Positions 20,850 through 30,052 of a stretch of DNA of 35,320 nt are shown here, piece by piece (position 1 is the stretch's first letter; every line of letters starts with the position of its first letter). The notes beneath the pieces were generated by a model. The model was given only the letters and a program-made list of their open reading frames with translations. It did no database searches and had not been told where the DNA came from. Source of the stretch: a virus; the IMG/VR virus record IMGVR_UViG_3300011115_000089, positions 1 to 35,320 of that record, one strand, 5' to 3'. Made by a program: the position numbers and the translations under genes.

Positions 20850-21388
20850 GATTTTTGGATAAATGCAAGTGCGTAATAAGTTGGCAAGTTAGTACCAACG
20901 CTGCTTGTCACCGATGACGTAAAGCCACCCGTATTTCCGACTGCGTAGGTGTTACCCGCGCCTACAACAAACGAATCCTTCAGATTGGGAGTTCCATTAG
21001 ACCCATCGCAAAGATAGTAACCAGACGGAATTGAACCAATCGTTCCCGACCACATGATGATGCCGCCAGCCGGTACTGCGCTAACCGCCGATGTTGTACC
21101 GATGATTCCATACAGGTTGTCGTATGTCTGAATGACGTTAAACGCCGAATCAGTCAACGTAAATTTATAGTTGGAGCCAGCGGTTAACCATATCTCTTGC
21201 GGTGGCCTTCCGTCCGTGCCTAACTGGATTGGATTGGTGTTGGCAATCGTGCCCGCAGACGATGTGTAAGTCGCCGCAGGGGTTGTGGTGCCTGCCAAAT
21301 AAGTGTAAATATATCCCCCGTTTAAGGGGATTCCTGTGGTGGTAAAGAACTGGAATCCGTTACCGATGGGAGAAAGATTGACTGCCAT
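20846..21388 (-). CDS. Tail-collar-type fibre or spike protein
   Basis: 180 residues. Part one (residues 1-95), GNGFQFFTTTGIPLNGGYIY, then YLAGTTTPAATYTSSAGTIA and IQLGTDGRPPQEIWLTAGSN, is a widespread phage fibre N-terminal module that attaches to the particle. Part two (about 105-145), PAGGIIMWSGTIGSIPSGYY with LCDGSNGTPNLKDSFVVGAG, is the phage tail-collar domain. The protein ends a few residues later, so it is short: a mini-fibre or a remnant. It is placed after the ejection proteins and next to the lysis genes, the place of tailspikes in P22-like genomes. Confidence 0.82.
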   Translation of the reverse strand: MAVNLSPIGNGFQFFTTTGIPLNGGYIYTYLAGTTTPAATYTSSAGTIANTNPIQLGTDGRPPQEIWLTAGSNYKFTLTDSAFNVIQTYDNLYGIIGTTSAVSAVPAGGIIMWSGTIGSIPSGYYLCDGSNGTPNLKDSFVVGAGNTYAVGNTGGFTSSVTSSVGTNLPTYYALAFIQKS

Positions 21389-21390
21389 TT

Positions 21391-22356
21391 TTAATCCTCA
21401 ATTACACCGCTATATTTTGCGGCGGCGTTTTTACCAAATTGCTCTTTTTGCTTGTTTGCAAACCATCCTTTGCCCAATTGGACAATAGGAATTGACATAC
21501 CGCCTGTTCCTTTTGCTGCCAATGCTTCTAAGCCGGTTGCGCCTGCTTGTTTTGCCATTTCTGCCATTTGGCTTGAAAACGTGTTTGAATAATTAAACAC
21601 CTTGGTTTTTGGCTGTGCAATTTTGTTTGTCAAAAAATTAATTTCATTAAGATTTTTTGCGCCTTCTGCGCCATGCAAATCTATTAATTTTTCTTTTTGA
21701 TTGTATAAATAGTCGTGCAAGCCTTTGGGTGTTAAGTTAAGAATGTCACCAGACACGCCGCTTGCTTTTTTCAATGCCTCAATCTCGCCAGCCTTCATTG
21801 CTTGATGCGCTTCTGAGTCTTGCCCCAATTCACGAATCATGCGTTGTATATCTGCGCGGGAACCTTTAGTTACATACTTGCTGTGGAACGTATCAGCGCC
21901 AGCGCTACCAATTTCTTCTAAGGCATCTTTTGCGCTAACCGCCTCTTTAACCGCTTGTTTGTAGCCAGGAACGTCCCTAATGGTATCAAAACGCTCTTTT
22001 GCCAATCCAATGGCTTTGTCTGCAAGTGGTTTAAGTTGTGCTGCTTCTTCAACCAAAGGTATTTTTTGCAATTCTTGACGAATGACAAATGCCGCTGCTC
22101 TTTCGCTGCCTTTGCCTTCTTTCATGTACTGACCAAGACGTTGATTCAACTTTAAGAATTTGTCAAACGTCATTTGCCCGTTTGCTTCCTCTATTTGAGT
22201 CAATGTTTTTTGCAAAGATTCGGGAACATCGTTAGACAACAATTCTTCAGAAAGTTTATTTTTTGCATTTTTAATGAACTGCAAACCATCAACAGGGAAT
22301 TGATCTGTTGCAGCCAAACCTTTTTGTTGACGCAATTCACTGTACTTGTCTTTCAA
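21391..22356 (-). CDS. Ejection protein, C-terminal half (after in-frame stop)
   Basis: 321 residues, with a TTG as the only near start. It is in the same frame as the gene upstream (22363-23817): the codons between are TAA, GGC, GAT, then TTG. FPVDGLQFIKNAKNKLSEEL, GQMTFDKFLKLNQRLGQYMK and LKPLADKAIGLAKERFDTIR are typical of the helical C-terminal part of large ejection/internal virion proteins, and such domains normally continue directly from the upstream part. So this is best seen as the second half of an 808-codon gene interrupted by an ochre codon, either re-initiated from TTG or silent. Confidence 0.7.
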   Translation of the reverse strand: MKDKYSELRQQKGLAATDQFPVDGLQFIKNAKNKLSEELLSNDVPESLQKTLTQIEEANGQMTFDKFLKLNQRLGQYMKEGKGSERAAAFVIRQELQKIPLVEEAAQLKPLADKAIGLAKERFDTIRDVPGYKQAVKEAVSAKDALEEIGSAGADTFHSKYVTKGSRADIQRMIRELGQDSEAHQAMKAGEIEALKKASGVSGDILNLTPKGLHDYLYNQKEKLIDLHGAEGAKNLNEINFLTNKIAQPKTKVFNYSNTFSSQMAEMAKQAGATGLEALAAKGTGGMSIPIVQLGKGWFANKQKEQFGKNAAAKYSGVIED

Positions 22357-22362
22357 ATCGCC

Positions 22363-23817
22363 TTATGCTTTGCTAATTTTTTCTTGCCGAACAGCATCAT
22401 TTTTAAGAAATCCATTGATTTCAAACTGCCCAATGTCATTAGGGCCATAACCTCGAATATCAGGCGCAAGATCGTCGCGCACTTTTTCCAACGCAGTTTT
22501 TACTTGTGTTGGTTGATTTTCAAACAATGGGCCAATGGTTTCTGGATGCGCTCCGCGATTGTTCCATTCATCTGCATAGCCTTGACCTGTGCGCTGTCCT
22601 CTTGAAAGTCCGATCCCGTGTTTATCTTCCAACAATGCGGTTTGACCAGCCTCTAAATTAACTTTGCTTGGATTAGACTTTTTAAGCATTTGCGCGAATT
22701 CGGGAGAGGCTTCTGCTGCTAATGCGCTTACGGCGGTTGGCCTGTCTACGGCAGCGGCTCCAGCGGACAAATTTGCCGCCGTTGGCACTGCTGCGGCTGG
22801 CGCTGCGGTTGGCATTGGTGCGGAAGCCAATCCTGCCTTTTTAGCCTCAAACGCTGCCTGCACATCAGCAATCTGTTGAGGAGTCATATTTGCGGGTTTA
22901 CGCATGACTGCGGGTACTTCTGACGCAGTACGGAGCCCTGGCGTAACAAAACTTTGCGTTCCTAACGGCGCTTGGCCTTTACGCAAGCCCAATAAACCAG
23001 GCGCTGTTTCAATTACACCTTTGGTAATTGCACCCGCCGCAGGGTAACCTTGCTCTGCCAATGCGCCGCCAGCCGCTTCCGCAATAGGGTTAACAATATA
23101 TTCTTGGGGCAATCCCAATGCCGTAATAATTGCTTTTGTTGTTGGAGATGTTGGCTCATACGATAAGGCTTGTTGAACCTTATTGACAAATTCCGCTCCT
23201 TGACCCTCGGGGCCAGGCAACATTGTGCCTGCAAGACCAGCCAAACCAGCAATAGATGTAGCGCCTAAATTTTGTGCAATCGTTCTAGGAACTTCAGTAA
23301 TAAATTGATTTTGCGTTAATTGAGATTCTGGAGTTGTTGGAATTGATTGTTTTGATTGCTTTAGGCTTTCAAAGGCGTTTTGAAATGCTTGAGCAACTGC
23401 GCTTTTTGGTGCTTGGTCAAATTGCGGTTGTGCGCCTTGGCGTTGCAAACGTGCTTGCGCTTGAGCGTTTACATTTATGTTTGACGGTGTGTAAGGTGCT
23501 TCTTCACCAGAAATCAATGCGCGTAATGGGTCAGCGGGTTTGGCTGGCGCACTAACTTGCATTGGCGCAGAAGGTAAATTTGCTTGCTGCAACGCTTTTT
23601 GCGCTTCAGCAATGTCTGCCATATTTCTTTGATATGTAGGCGTTCCAGGTTTAAGGTCGTTTGTAACTTCTTGAAATTGCCTCAATCTTTCCGCAAGGTC
23701 GTTGTAACCAAGCATTGCCTCTTTGGTTAACTGACCACCTTTTTTTGCAGGCGTTTTTTGAGCAGGCGCAGGCTGCTCATCACCAGCAATAAGAGAGCGC
23801 AACGCATCAGCAGCCAT
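22363..23817 (-). CDS. Ejection protein, N-terminal half
   Basis: 484 residues before TAA at 22363-22365. The N-terminal 200 residues are Ala/Gln/Pro-rich and flexible (PAPAQKTPAKKGGQLTKEAM; PSAPMQVSAPAKPADPLRAL), then come hydrophobic helices around GATSIAGLAGLAGTMLPGPE and a second Ala-rich region (PMPTAAPAAAVPTAANLSAG). The end GPNDIGQFEINGFLKNDAV, RQEKISKA should run on into the next frame. Such proteins are injected before the DNA and extend the channel through the cell envelope, as for P22 gp7, gp16 and gp20. The ATG overlaps the preceding stop (TAATG). Confidence 0.75.
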   Translation of the reverse strand: MAADALRSLIAGDEQPAPAQKTPAKKGGQLTKEAMLGYNDLAERLRQFQEVTNDLKPGTPTYQRNMADIAEAQKALQQANLPSAPMQVSAPAKPADPLRALISGEEAPYTPSNINVNAQAQARLQRQGAQPQFDQAPKSAVAQAFQNAFESLKQSKQSIPTTPESQLTQNQFITEVPRTIAQNLGATSIAGLAGLAGTMLPGPEGQGAEFVNKVQQALSYEPTSPTTKAIITALGLPQEYIVNPIAEAAGGALAEQGYPAAGAITKGVIETAPGLLGLRKGQAPLGTQSFVTPGLRTASEVPAVMRKPANMTPQQIADVQAAFEAKKAGLASAPMPTAAPAAAVPTAANLSAGAAAVDRPTAVSALAAEASPEFAQMLKKSNPSKVNLEAGQTALLEDKHGIGLSRGQRTGQGYADEWNNRGAHPETIGPLFENQPTQVKTALEKVRDDLAPDIRGYGPNDIGQFEINGFLKNDAVRQEKISKA

Positions 23818-25295
23818 TAATCCAAACTCCCTTTGGTTATGAGTTTCTGAATGTTATCGTACTTTTCAGCAAACAACTTACGGGCTTTCGGGTCTTTACC
23901 AAGCAAATTATTGATTTGCGTTTTTTGTTCTTGCGGGTCTGTCACATTGTTAAAAATGTTGATTGCTTGAAACACTTTGGAATCTGCGTTTTTAGACCAT
24001 TCTTGTTGAAACTTTGCAGCGTTGTTGTCGCCGTATTTTTGAGCAAACAAATTTAAAGCAGGCGCTTTTAATTGCAATTCAGTTTTGGTTGCGTCAATGC
24101 GTTGCATGATGTTAAGCAAAACGTCAGGGTTGTAAGTTTCCGTGCCGGTTGCTTTTGCTTGCAATCCTTGGCCTGCAACTGTATCCAATGAACCGCCGCT
24201 TGCTTGCAATTGAGCAATTTGAAGGTTTGCCAAATCTTTAGAAAGTTGTTGGTAATCGGAACTTCCAGCAATACTTTTTAAATTTCTTACGGCAGTACCA
24301 ATTGCGCCGCTTGTATACCAAGAACCAGGATCAAGTTTTGTAATTGCAGAAAACGATTCTTGAACATTTCTGTTCATGTCTGCAACATTGTTTAATCCAT
24401 TGGTTAAATTTGTTCTTAACTTAACGCCATTGGCTTGCGCTTCTGCCTCGCCTGGCAATGGAATGTATTGTTGCGTTGTGCGCTTGGGAAACGTAAGAGC
24501 AACAGGGGCGCTCAATCCAAATGCGCCGCCCATGTCTAACGGTTGTACTCCCACTTGCGGTGCTGGTGCAGCAGATGGGGCTGGCGCACCTTCTTGCATA
24601 CCACCAGCCGTGCCAACAGTAACAGTCGGCGCTTGATATGGCAAACGACCAGGAACTTGCGTAACTGTTCTACCTTCCGGTGTGACCGAAACAGTAGGCT
24701 GAACGGCATTGCGTTTTTCCAATGCGGTTTGCGTTTGCCCTGCGGTGTTTGCCAAATAATCGGCAAATTGTTGAGGCTTGCCCAATGCAGTAAGCAGACC
24801 TGGCGCAGTCAATGCGTCTGCCGTTCTTTCGGGAATGCCAGCAGTTCGTGCAGAAACTTTGATTTCGTGCATGATGTCTGAGGCATCACTAGACGATACA
24901 TTTTTTGGGTCTTTTAAACGTGGGTCAGTACGGAATCCATCAAGAATTTTTGCAAACGATTCGTGCATTCCAGAATCGTATTTAAACCGAGAATCTAGTG
25001 CGTCTACTTCTGCTTTTTGCGCTTGCGAACTAGCCGCGCTGATTCGGGGTTGTGCAGTACCCGCTGCAACATTTGCCTCTGTTCGTGAACGCTCCGATTC
25101 AGCCTGTGCTTTAGCAACGTCAGGATTAAACATTGCTTGCGCTTTTTGCAATTCCAATTGACGTTGTTGTAACGCCAAAGGATTCATCTGTTGCGCTTGT
25201 TGGTATTGCTGCACACCCGATGCCATGTTCATCATGTCCGCAAGTGACGTTTGCGGCATGGCAAGATTGGTGTAGCCTGTGAAAGAGTCTGCCAT
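23817..25295 (-). CDS. Ejection protein (internal virion protein)
   Basis: 492 residues. The first 70 residues are Gln/Met/Ala-rich helix (MNMASGVQQYQQAQQMNPLA; LQQRQLELQKAQAMFNPDVA), followed by charged helices, a Pro/Gly/Val-rich linker (about 200-260), and a helical C-terminal domain (TNGLNNVADMNRNVQESFSA; SDYQQLSKDLANLQIAQLQA). Composition, size and position between two similar proteins and after the hub gene mark it as one of the three P22-like ejection proteins. No enzymatic motif (no transglycosylase Glu block) seen. Confidence 0.75.
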   Translation of the reverse strand: MADSFTGYTNLAMPQTSLADMMNMASGVQQYQQAQQMNPLALQQRQLELQKAQAMFNPDVAKAQAESERSRTEANVAAGTAQPRISAASSQAQKAEVDALDSRFKYDSGMHESFAKILDGFRTDPRLKDPKNVSSSDASDIMHEIKVSARTAGIPERTADALTAPGLLTALGKPQQFADYLANTAGQTQTALEKRNAVQPTVSVTPEGRTVTQVPGRLPYQAPTVTVGTAGGMQEGAPAPSAAPAPQVGVQPLDMGGAFGLSAPVALTFPKRTTQQYIPLPGEAEAQANGVKLRTNLTNGLNNVADMNRNVQESFSAITKLDPGSWYTSGAIGTAVRNLKSIAGSSDYQQLSKDLANLQIAQLQASGGSLDTVAGQGLQAKATGTETYNPDVLLNIMQRIDATKTELQLKAPALNLFAQKYGDNNAAKFQQEWSKNADSKVFQAINIFNNVTDPQEQKTQINNLLGKDPKARKLFAEKYDNIQKLITKGSLD

Positions 25296-25304
25296 ATCTA
25301 ATCC

Positions 25305-27164
25305 TTAAGTTACTTTAGGTGGCGCAAGCAATGACGCAAGGAATGTGGAGTTTGCAAGGCCGCTTGTGCCCCCCGCAAGCGCTTGGGCTTTACCAACTGC
25401 TGCCGCTGCTTGTGCGTTAGCCAATGCGGTTTGCAGATCAGTTGTGCCTTTGCCGTAAGACGTTCCAGCAGCCTGTGCGCCAGTGTTTGCAGTTTGTCCC
25501 ATTCCCGCCAATCCTGACAAATTTTGGTAAATGTTTTGACGTTGATCTTGGTAATTTTTAAACGCATTTTGATATGCAGTTCCCGCATAGTCTTGCGTGT
25601 ACTTATTCAAGCCTTGCAACGTATTGCCCGACAACGCACCACCGCCAACGTTTGCAGCGCGTTGGTTTGCCATCTGCCCTTGCTGGAGCATAAAGTCATA
25701 GTTAGGTGCTAACCCTTTGGCTAAGTCTGAAGCATCAAATTGGTGCTGCAAATAGCCTGATCCTGTGCCCGTAGTTGTAGGCAAACCAGTTACAGGGTCA
25801 TAAATTTGGTATGTTCCGCTGCCAAGTTTTCCAAGTTCAGTTAGTGCCGTTGTTCCGGTTAACTGATAAGGCTTTTGAAACCCTAATTGTTGGTTGTAAA
25901 TGTCTTTCAGTACGCCTTGCGAGGCTGTATTTGCTGCGGTTGTAGCGTCCAATCCAGTGTTGATTGCGCTGGTTAGGTTTGCAGCATTGCCTGCACCAGT
26001 AAGTCCAGTTAAAAATGTTGCAAGTTGCGTTCCTGTTAGGCCAGTCAACTGTGATAGTTGTTGCAAAAGGCTTGTGTTCGCAGTCGTAAGAGCATTAATG
26101 CCACTTGTGCTTAAAGAACTAATGCCACTTGTGCTTAAAGCACCAATGTTAGATGTGCTTAAAGCGCCAATGTTAGATGTGCTTAAAGCATTGATAAAAG
26201 ATGTGTTTAACGATTTAAGATATTCTGTGCTTAGTGCAGAAATATTAGATGAACTAAGAGAACTAATAACAGACGTTGGAAGCACTTTAAGTGCATCTGA
26301 AACGCCACCTGAGCCTACAACAGATTTTCCTGTAAGGTTAAGAATATCATTTGCGGTAACAAGACTGTCGCCTATTCTTAACGATGCGCCAGGGCCGCCA
26401 CCAGTGGTTAATAAATCACCAGGGTCTAACGATGTGTTTGCAATTGCTTTAAGACCTGTAAGACCACCTACTGTTAATTCAGCACCAGGCAAAGGAGAAG
26501 GATTTACTAAAGGCTTTAACCCTTGAGTTGCACCGCCTGTGGTTAGCCCTGCACCTCCAGCCGCTGCCGCAGTTCGTAACGCATCCATGCCACCAGCAAC
26601 TGAAGAAGCCAAGTTAGAAGCAGCAGTTCCAGATAAACCAGCAATATCAGCACCGCCCATTGCGGCAATGTCTGCTGCGCTTAATACATCTCCAACATTA
26701 CTTACAACGTTACCAGCACCACTTAGCACATCACCAGCGCCTGCGCCAAACTCAGCACCGCCGCCACCGCCAAACAACTCACTAGCAGCAGGGCCAAACA
26801 AATCATTGAGGGCTGGGCCAAGAAAGTTAGCACCAATCATTGACAAAGCAATTGGGGCTACTGTTTTAATAAATTCCCCAAAGTTGCCACGGTTTACCAA
26901 GTCTGTCGGCTTCCCAGACAAATCAAGATATTGATATTGGCTTTTGCCGTTGTCGTAACGGTAACCAATAGGCGCTTTAGTTGTGTCAGGCTCTTGATTG
27001 CCGCCGTGAACGGTACGCATTGGGTAAACCGGCTCTACGTCCGTCCCAATAGTTTGACGAGCGTTTTTTACCCAAGACGGCTCTGTAAAGTCTGCCGCGC
27101 TTATGGTTTTTGGTGTTGCTGCTGGCGCAATAATCGGCGCTACAAAATCTGAACCTCTAGGCAT
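25305..27164 (-). CDS. Ejection/DNA-transfer protein with octapeptide repeats
   Basis: 619 residues. The start MPRGSDFVAPIIAPAATPKT leads to a Gly/Ala-rich hydrophobic region (residues about 100-250, with FGGGGGAEFGAGAGDVLSGA). Residues about 299-364 are tandem 8-residue units of the form (A/S)LSTS(N/G)I(G/S). The C-terminal third is helical and Gln/Ala-rich (YDFMLQQGQMANQRAANVGG; YAGTAYQNAFKNYQDQRQNI), which is typical of the membrane-inserting class of ejection proteins. It is the first of three such genes. Strong plus-strand shadow frames arise from the low-complexity DNA and are not genes. Confidence 0.78.
   Translation of the reverse strand: MPRGSDFVAPIIAPAATPKTISAADFTEPSWVKNARQTIGTDVEPVYPMRTVHGGNQEPDTTKAPIGYRYDNGKSQYQYLDLSGKPTDLVNRGNFGEFIKTVAPIALSMIGANFLGPALNDLFGPAASELFGGGGGAEFGAGAGDVLSGAGNVVSNVGDVLSAADIAAMGGADIAGLSGTAASNLASSVAGGMDALRTAAAAGGAGLTTGGATQGLKPLVNPSPLPGAELTVGGLTGLKAIANTSLDPGDLLTTGGGPGASLRIGDSLVTANDILNLTGKSVVGSGGVSDALKVLPTSVISSLSSSNISALSTEYLKSLNTSFINALSTSNIGALSTSNIGALSTSGISSLSTSGINALTTANTSLLQQLSQLTGLTGTQLATFLTGLTGAGNAANLTSAINTGLDATTAANTASQGVLKDIYNQQLGFQKPYQLTGTTALTELGKLGSGTYQIYDPVTGLPTTTGTGSGYLQHQFDASDLAKGLAPNYDFMLQQGQMANQRAANVGGGALSGNTLQGLNKYTQDYAGTAYQNAFKNYQDQRQNIYQNLSGLAGMGQTANTGAQAAGTSYGKGTTDLQTALANAQAAAAVGKAQALAGGTSGLANSTFLASLLAPPKVT
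26073..26270 (-). repeat. Tandem 24-bp units coding an octapeptide repeat
   Basis: About eight units in the minus strand, e.g. (SSLSSSNI)(SALSTEYL)(KSLNTSFI)(NALSTSNI)(GALSTSNI)(GALSTSGI)(SSLSTSGI)(NALTTANT). The central four are close to identical at DNA level (plus-strand gatgtgcttaaagc recurs), the outer ones are diverged. The spacing of Leu and Ile every four residues suggests a helical or solenoid stack. Recent copies show ongoing expansion or contraction. Confidence 0.85.
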
Positions 27165-27174
27165 TTTTTTGTCC

Positions 27175-27405
27175 TTACACGTTGTAGTACGGGATTTTAT
27201 AAGCGTTGCCGTTAACGGTCACGTTTATAAAGCCGACTGGATTGGCGGGCAAGGTTGCTGAACCTGCGGTTGCCGTGGTTGCGCTTGAAAAATTAAGCAA
27301 ATTAAGAAAAAACTGCTGCCACGCCCGAGTTGGGCGTTTTGTGTTTGCGTCCAAAAACTCCGCTTGAGGATACGGATTAATTTGCTGCGTATTGGAAAGC
27401 GCCAT
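27175..27405 (-). CDS. Small virion-type protein, unknown
   Basis: 76 residues: [20 protein letters not shown], then NTKRPTRAWQQFFLNLLNFS. A hydrophilic N-terminus with a single amphipathic helix (RAWQQFFLNLLNF) is followed by Ala/Thr-rich residues and VGFINVTVNGNAYKIPYYNV. It is between the hub and the first ejection protein, where P22 has the needle and head-assembly genes (26 and 14). It starts on the hub stop (TAATG). It is too short for a needle; probably a minor tail component. Confidence 0.68.
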   Translation of the reverse strand: MALSNTQQINPYPQAEFLDANTKRPTRAWQQFFLNLLNFSSATTATAGSATLPANPVGFINVTVNGNAYKIPYYNV

Positions 27406-29402
27406 TAGTTTTCCCCACTTGATGATTTAAGGTTTGCCGACACAATGACAGCGTTCACAGGGTCAGAAATAGACACCTCAAACACTCGATCACGGGCCAT
27501 GCCCAAACGCCGCCAAATAGCACGATTTTTAAACCGGCCCAATTGTCCGATGCTGACCCAATACTCTTTTGACCAAGTAGAGCCACCATCGTTAGACCAG
27601 CGCAACATGGCTTTAGGGTTAGTCGTTGTAACCGTGGAATCAAATGGGATTGAATCGCCAATAATGTCTTGTTGGTCAAACGGAATTGTCAAAATTGCCG
27701 TACTTGTAATTGTGTAAGGCGTTTGCAACAAAATTGTGCGCGAATAAGAAATTTGCGGGATAAACAAACCAGTTGTGCCAACGCCTGGTTGAAACTGAAT
27801 TTGCAGTTCATCAAAATATTGGCGCTGAAAGTCGGTCACCAAATGAGGTGCACGGCGCAGTCTGCGAACGTTTGTGTTGTTGTCGGTGTAATTCAGTTTG
27901 TCCAAAGAATAGATTTTGCCGTTGGAGTAATCGCCAACTAAAACCTTTCCTTGGAACGATGCAGAGCAATTGCTCCAATGCCGCATATAAGTGCCATCAG
28001 AGGCCATGCCGAGCCATTTGTGCCACATCGTTGTGGTTGCGTCATAAGCCCATGTCAGATTCAATGTGGGAAACGTAACAACATAAACTTCGTGACCTTC
28101 CAGTTGGTAGGTGTACGAAATAGCATCATCTATGTATTGATTTGTTAAGGTATTCTCTACCGCATGGGTTGAAATCCTTTGTGGGATATACCCTTGCATT
28201 TGCATGATCTGCGCTTGTCCACGATTGTTGCGGGAAACGTAAGCAAATGAATTGCCAAGGCGGGCGACAGAGAATTGGGCAGCAATACCGTGCTGAGTGG
28301 ACGTTCCAGGAATACGTTGGAAAGGAAAGGGAACCGCGCCCACATCCGTCCAAACCTCAGAGGATGCTTCACCCATCAAATAAACTTCTCGATGGTCAAC
28401 AATTAGGGCAACCAACTTATCGGGAGCGCCATCCTTGAATGCGTAGGATGTGGATGTTGAGATCGTGCTCAACAGGTCAGACGATCCCCATTGCTGTGTG
28501 CCTGGATTGTTGTAGACGAAATAATTGTCCACAATGTCCACCGATGTGCCGCCACTAAACGCACCATCAGAACTTGGCAAAACGCTGAAATTCAGCGCAT
28601 ACATGGTTATGCCGGTCGCAATGGTGTGCGCCGTGCTGATCGTATAAGTGCCAGTTCCACCCGAGCCAGTACCCAGCGCGGTGATGATTGTTCCCGCCGT
28701 AATGCCTGCGCCTTGTAAGGTTTGACCAAGGTAGATTGTGCCGCTTGCTATTGCGGACACGGTAAGAGTCGTGCCTGCAATGGTCGCAGTGAATCGAGCG
28801 CCAACCGCAGCAGAAGTCATTGTTTCTGCCGCTACGGTTTGGGATAAATTAATTGTGTAAGTGCCTGTTCCACCTGTACCCGTGCCCAAGGCGGTAATCA
28901 CAGTCTCTGCCGTGATGCCGATGCCGGTCAAAGATTGATGAGCCGTAATTGTTCCACTACTTACTTGGGTAACCGTTAGGGTTGTTCCGCTGATAGAACC
29001 CGTAAAAACGGCGTTGGCGGGGCTGGAAATGCGCCATGTGTACCGATAGGCTCCATCCACAATATAAGCGTTTATTCCGTTGTCAGAGATGCCAACACGA
29101 CCCGAGGACGAATTAAGAATGCCGACCACGGTTGCGGACAGGTTTGACGTAAAGACGTAAACGTAAGAACCGCAGACCGCAATCATTTGAGTGCCGCCCG
29201 ACAAAGTACGCAAGCCGCGCACTTCAGCATTGTTTAGCACCGCCTCTAGGGTTAACCCTGGAGTCGGGTAAAGCGCAACAACGCCCCGAACGCCGCCTTC
29301 TTTTAGCGGGTCAATTTCGGGGAAAAAGTTAATGCACTCCTGCGATTCTTGATAAATCGATGGAGATTCGTAACTTGGTCCCACAAATCCGAATTCAGGC
29401 AT
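27405..29402 (-). CDS. Tail hub / packaged-DNA stabilisation protein, P22 gp10-like, with two inserted domains
   Basis: 665 residues (P22 gp10 is 472). [20 protein letters not shown] with INFFPEIDP and [11 protein letters not shown] is the conserved opening of the gp10 family; later [40 protein letters not shown] and the [10 protein letters not shown] to [20 protein letters not shown] end follow. After residue 130 two beta-rich modules are inserted: residues 132-197 and 203-268, each [20 protein letters not shown]-like with [12 protein letters not shown] near the end. They account for much of the extra length. The hub forms the distal part of the tail. Its start overlaps the HNH gene end by 8 bases. 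Confidence 0.88.
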   Translation of the reverse strand: MPEFGFVGPSYESPSIYQESQECINFFPEIDPLKEGGVRGVVALYPTPGLTLEAVLNNAEVRGLRTLSGGTQMIAVCGSYVYVFTSNLSATVVGILNSSSGRVGISDNGINAYIVDGAYRYTWRISSPANAVFTGSISGTTLTVTQVSSGTITAHQSLTGIGITAETVITALGTGTGGTGTYTINLSQTVAAETMTSAAVGARFTATIAGTTLTVSAIASGTIYLGQTLQGAGITAGTIITALGTGSGGTGTYTISTAHTIATGITMYALNFSVLPSSDGAFSGGTSVDIVDNYFVYNNPGTQQWGSSDLLSTISTSTSYAFKDGAPDKLVALIVDHREVYLMGEASSEVWTDVGAVPFPFQRIPGTSTQHGIAAQFSVARLGNSFAYVSRNNRGQAQIMQMQGYIPQRISTHAVENTLTNQYIDDAISYTYQLEGHEVYVVTFPTLNLTWAYDATTTMWHKWLGMASDGTYMRHWSNCSASFQGKVLVGDYSNGKIYSLDKLNYTDNNTNVRRLRRAPHLVTDFQRQYFDELQIQFQPGVGTTGLFIPQISYSRTILLQTPYTITSTAILTIPFDQQDIIGDSIPFDSTVTTTNPKAMLRWSNDGGSTWSKEYWVSIGQLGRFKNRAIWRRLGMARDRVFEVSISDPVNAVIVSANLKSSSGEN

Positions 29403-29988
29403 TTTCGGTGTCCTTGTAAGAATCGCCTCTAATCAAGGTTTTCATGCTTGGCAAACTGATGCCAAAACGCCGAGCCAATTCCCTTGTGGGAATTCCCTCT
29501 TTGCGTAATTTTCTGGCTTCTCTTGCTTGTTGCATGGTTAATTTACACCTTGGGCCTGTGTCAGCAGGAAATTTGTTTTGCCGATTTTTTGCAACTTTAT
29601 CTGCCATGTTTTCAGCATGAGTGCCAACCCATAAATGCTTTGGATTGCAGCATGATGGATTGTCGCAAGTGTGTAGCAAAAAGCCTGTTTCGTCATAAGA
29701 TTTTGGCGCGTTTAATTCAATAATTCCAGGGTTTACAAGATTAAAAATGACTCGATGAGCAAAGTAAGCCCATTCTTTTATTTGCACTCTGCCATAACCA
29801 TCTTCGTTTTTGTATCCCATCCAGTTCCAACATTCATCTTCGCCGCGTTTATCAACTTTGCTCCAAAGAACGTCAGGAGTGTTGGCAGGCTTGCCAGGAG
29901 GCCGTGGGCCTTCTCCATTCCTTTTTCGTTCTTGATATGCGCGTTGATATTCACGTTGTTTTGCTTTTTTTTCTGCCAGTTTGTCCAT
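29395..29988 (-). CDS. HNH homing-type endonuclease
   Basis: 197 residues from the ATG at 29988 (GGAG six bases upstream). After a basic helix ([20 protein letters not shown]) comes the core: [20 protein letters not shown], then [19 protein letters not shown] with the catalytic His, and [20 protein letters not shown] with the metal-binding Cys/Asn/His. The end ([40 protein letters not shown]) is a helix-turn-helix for target binding. It lies between neck and hub genes, has its own promoter, and is AT-richer than neighbours: a free-standing mobile endonuclease. Its last bases contain the hub ATG, so hub translation may depend on it. Confidence 0.9.
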   Translation of the reverse strand: MDKLAEKKAKQREYQRAYQERKRNGEGPRPPGKPANTPDVLWSKVDKRGEDECWNWMGYKNEDGYGRVQIKEWAYFAHRVIFNLVNPGIIELNAPKSYDETGFLLHTCDNPSCCNPKHLWVGTHAENMADKVAKNRQNKFPADTGPRCKLTMQQAREARKLRKEGIPTRELARRFGISLPSMKTLIRGDSYKDTENA

Positions 29989-30014
29989 GATGATCTCCAA
30001 GTTAAGGGAGTTCC

Positions 30015-30043
30015 ATCATATACATTTCTGAGTAATCCGTCAA
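30015..30043 (-). promoter_or_regulatory. Promoter for the HNH gene
   Basis: Minus-strand TTGACG (30043-30038), exactly 17 bases, TATGAT (30020-30015): five of six matches in each hexamer to the sigma70 consensus. It lies in the short gap (30052-29989) between the neck-protein stop and the HNH start, so the mobile gene appears to have brought its own promoter, which would also add early transcripts for the hub gene. Confidence 0.72.
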
Positions 30044-30052
30044 GTTTATATA

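Noticed and set aside
22356-22365. Programmed frameshift between the two ejection-protein halves
   Set aside because: Both halves are in the same frame, so a nonsense codon or readthrough is the issue, not a frameshift.
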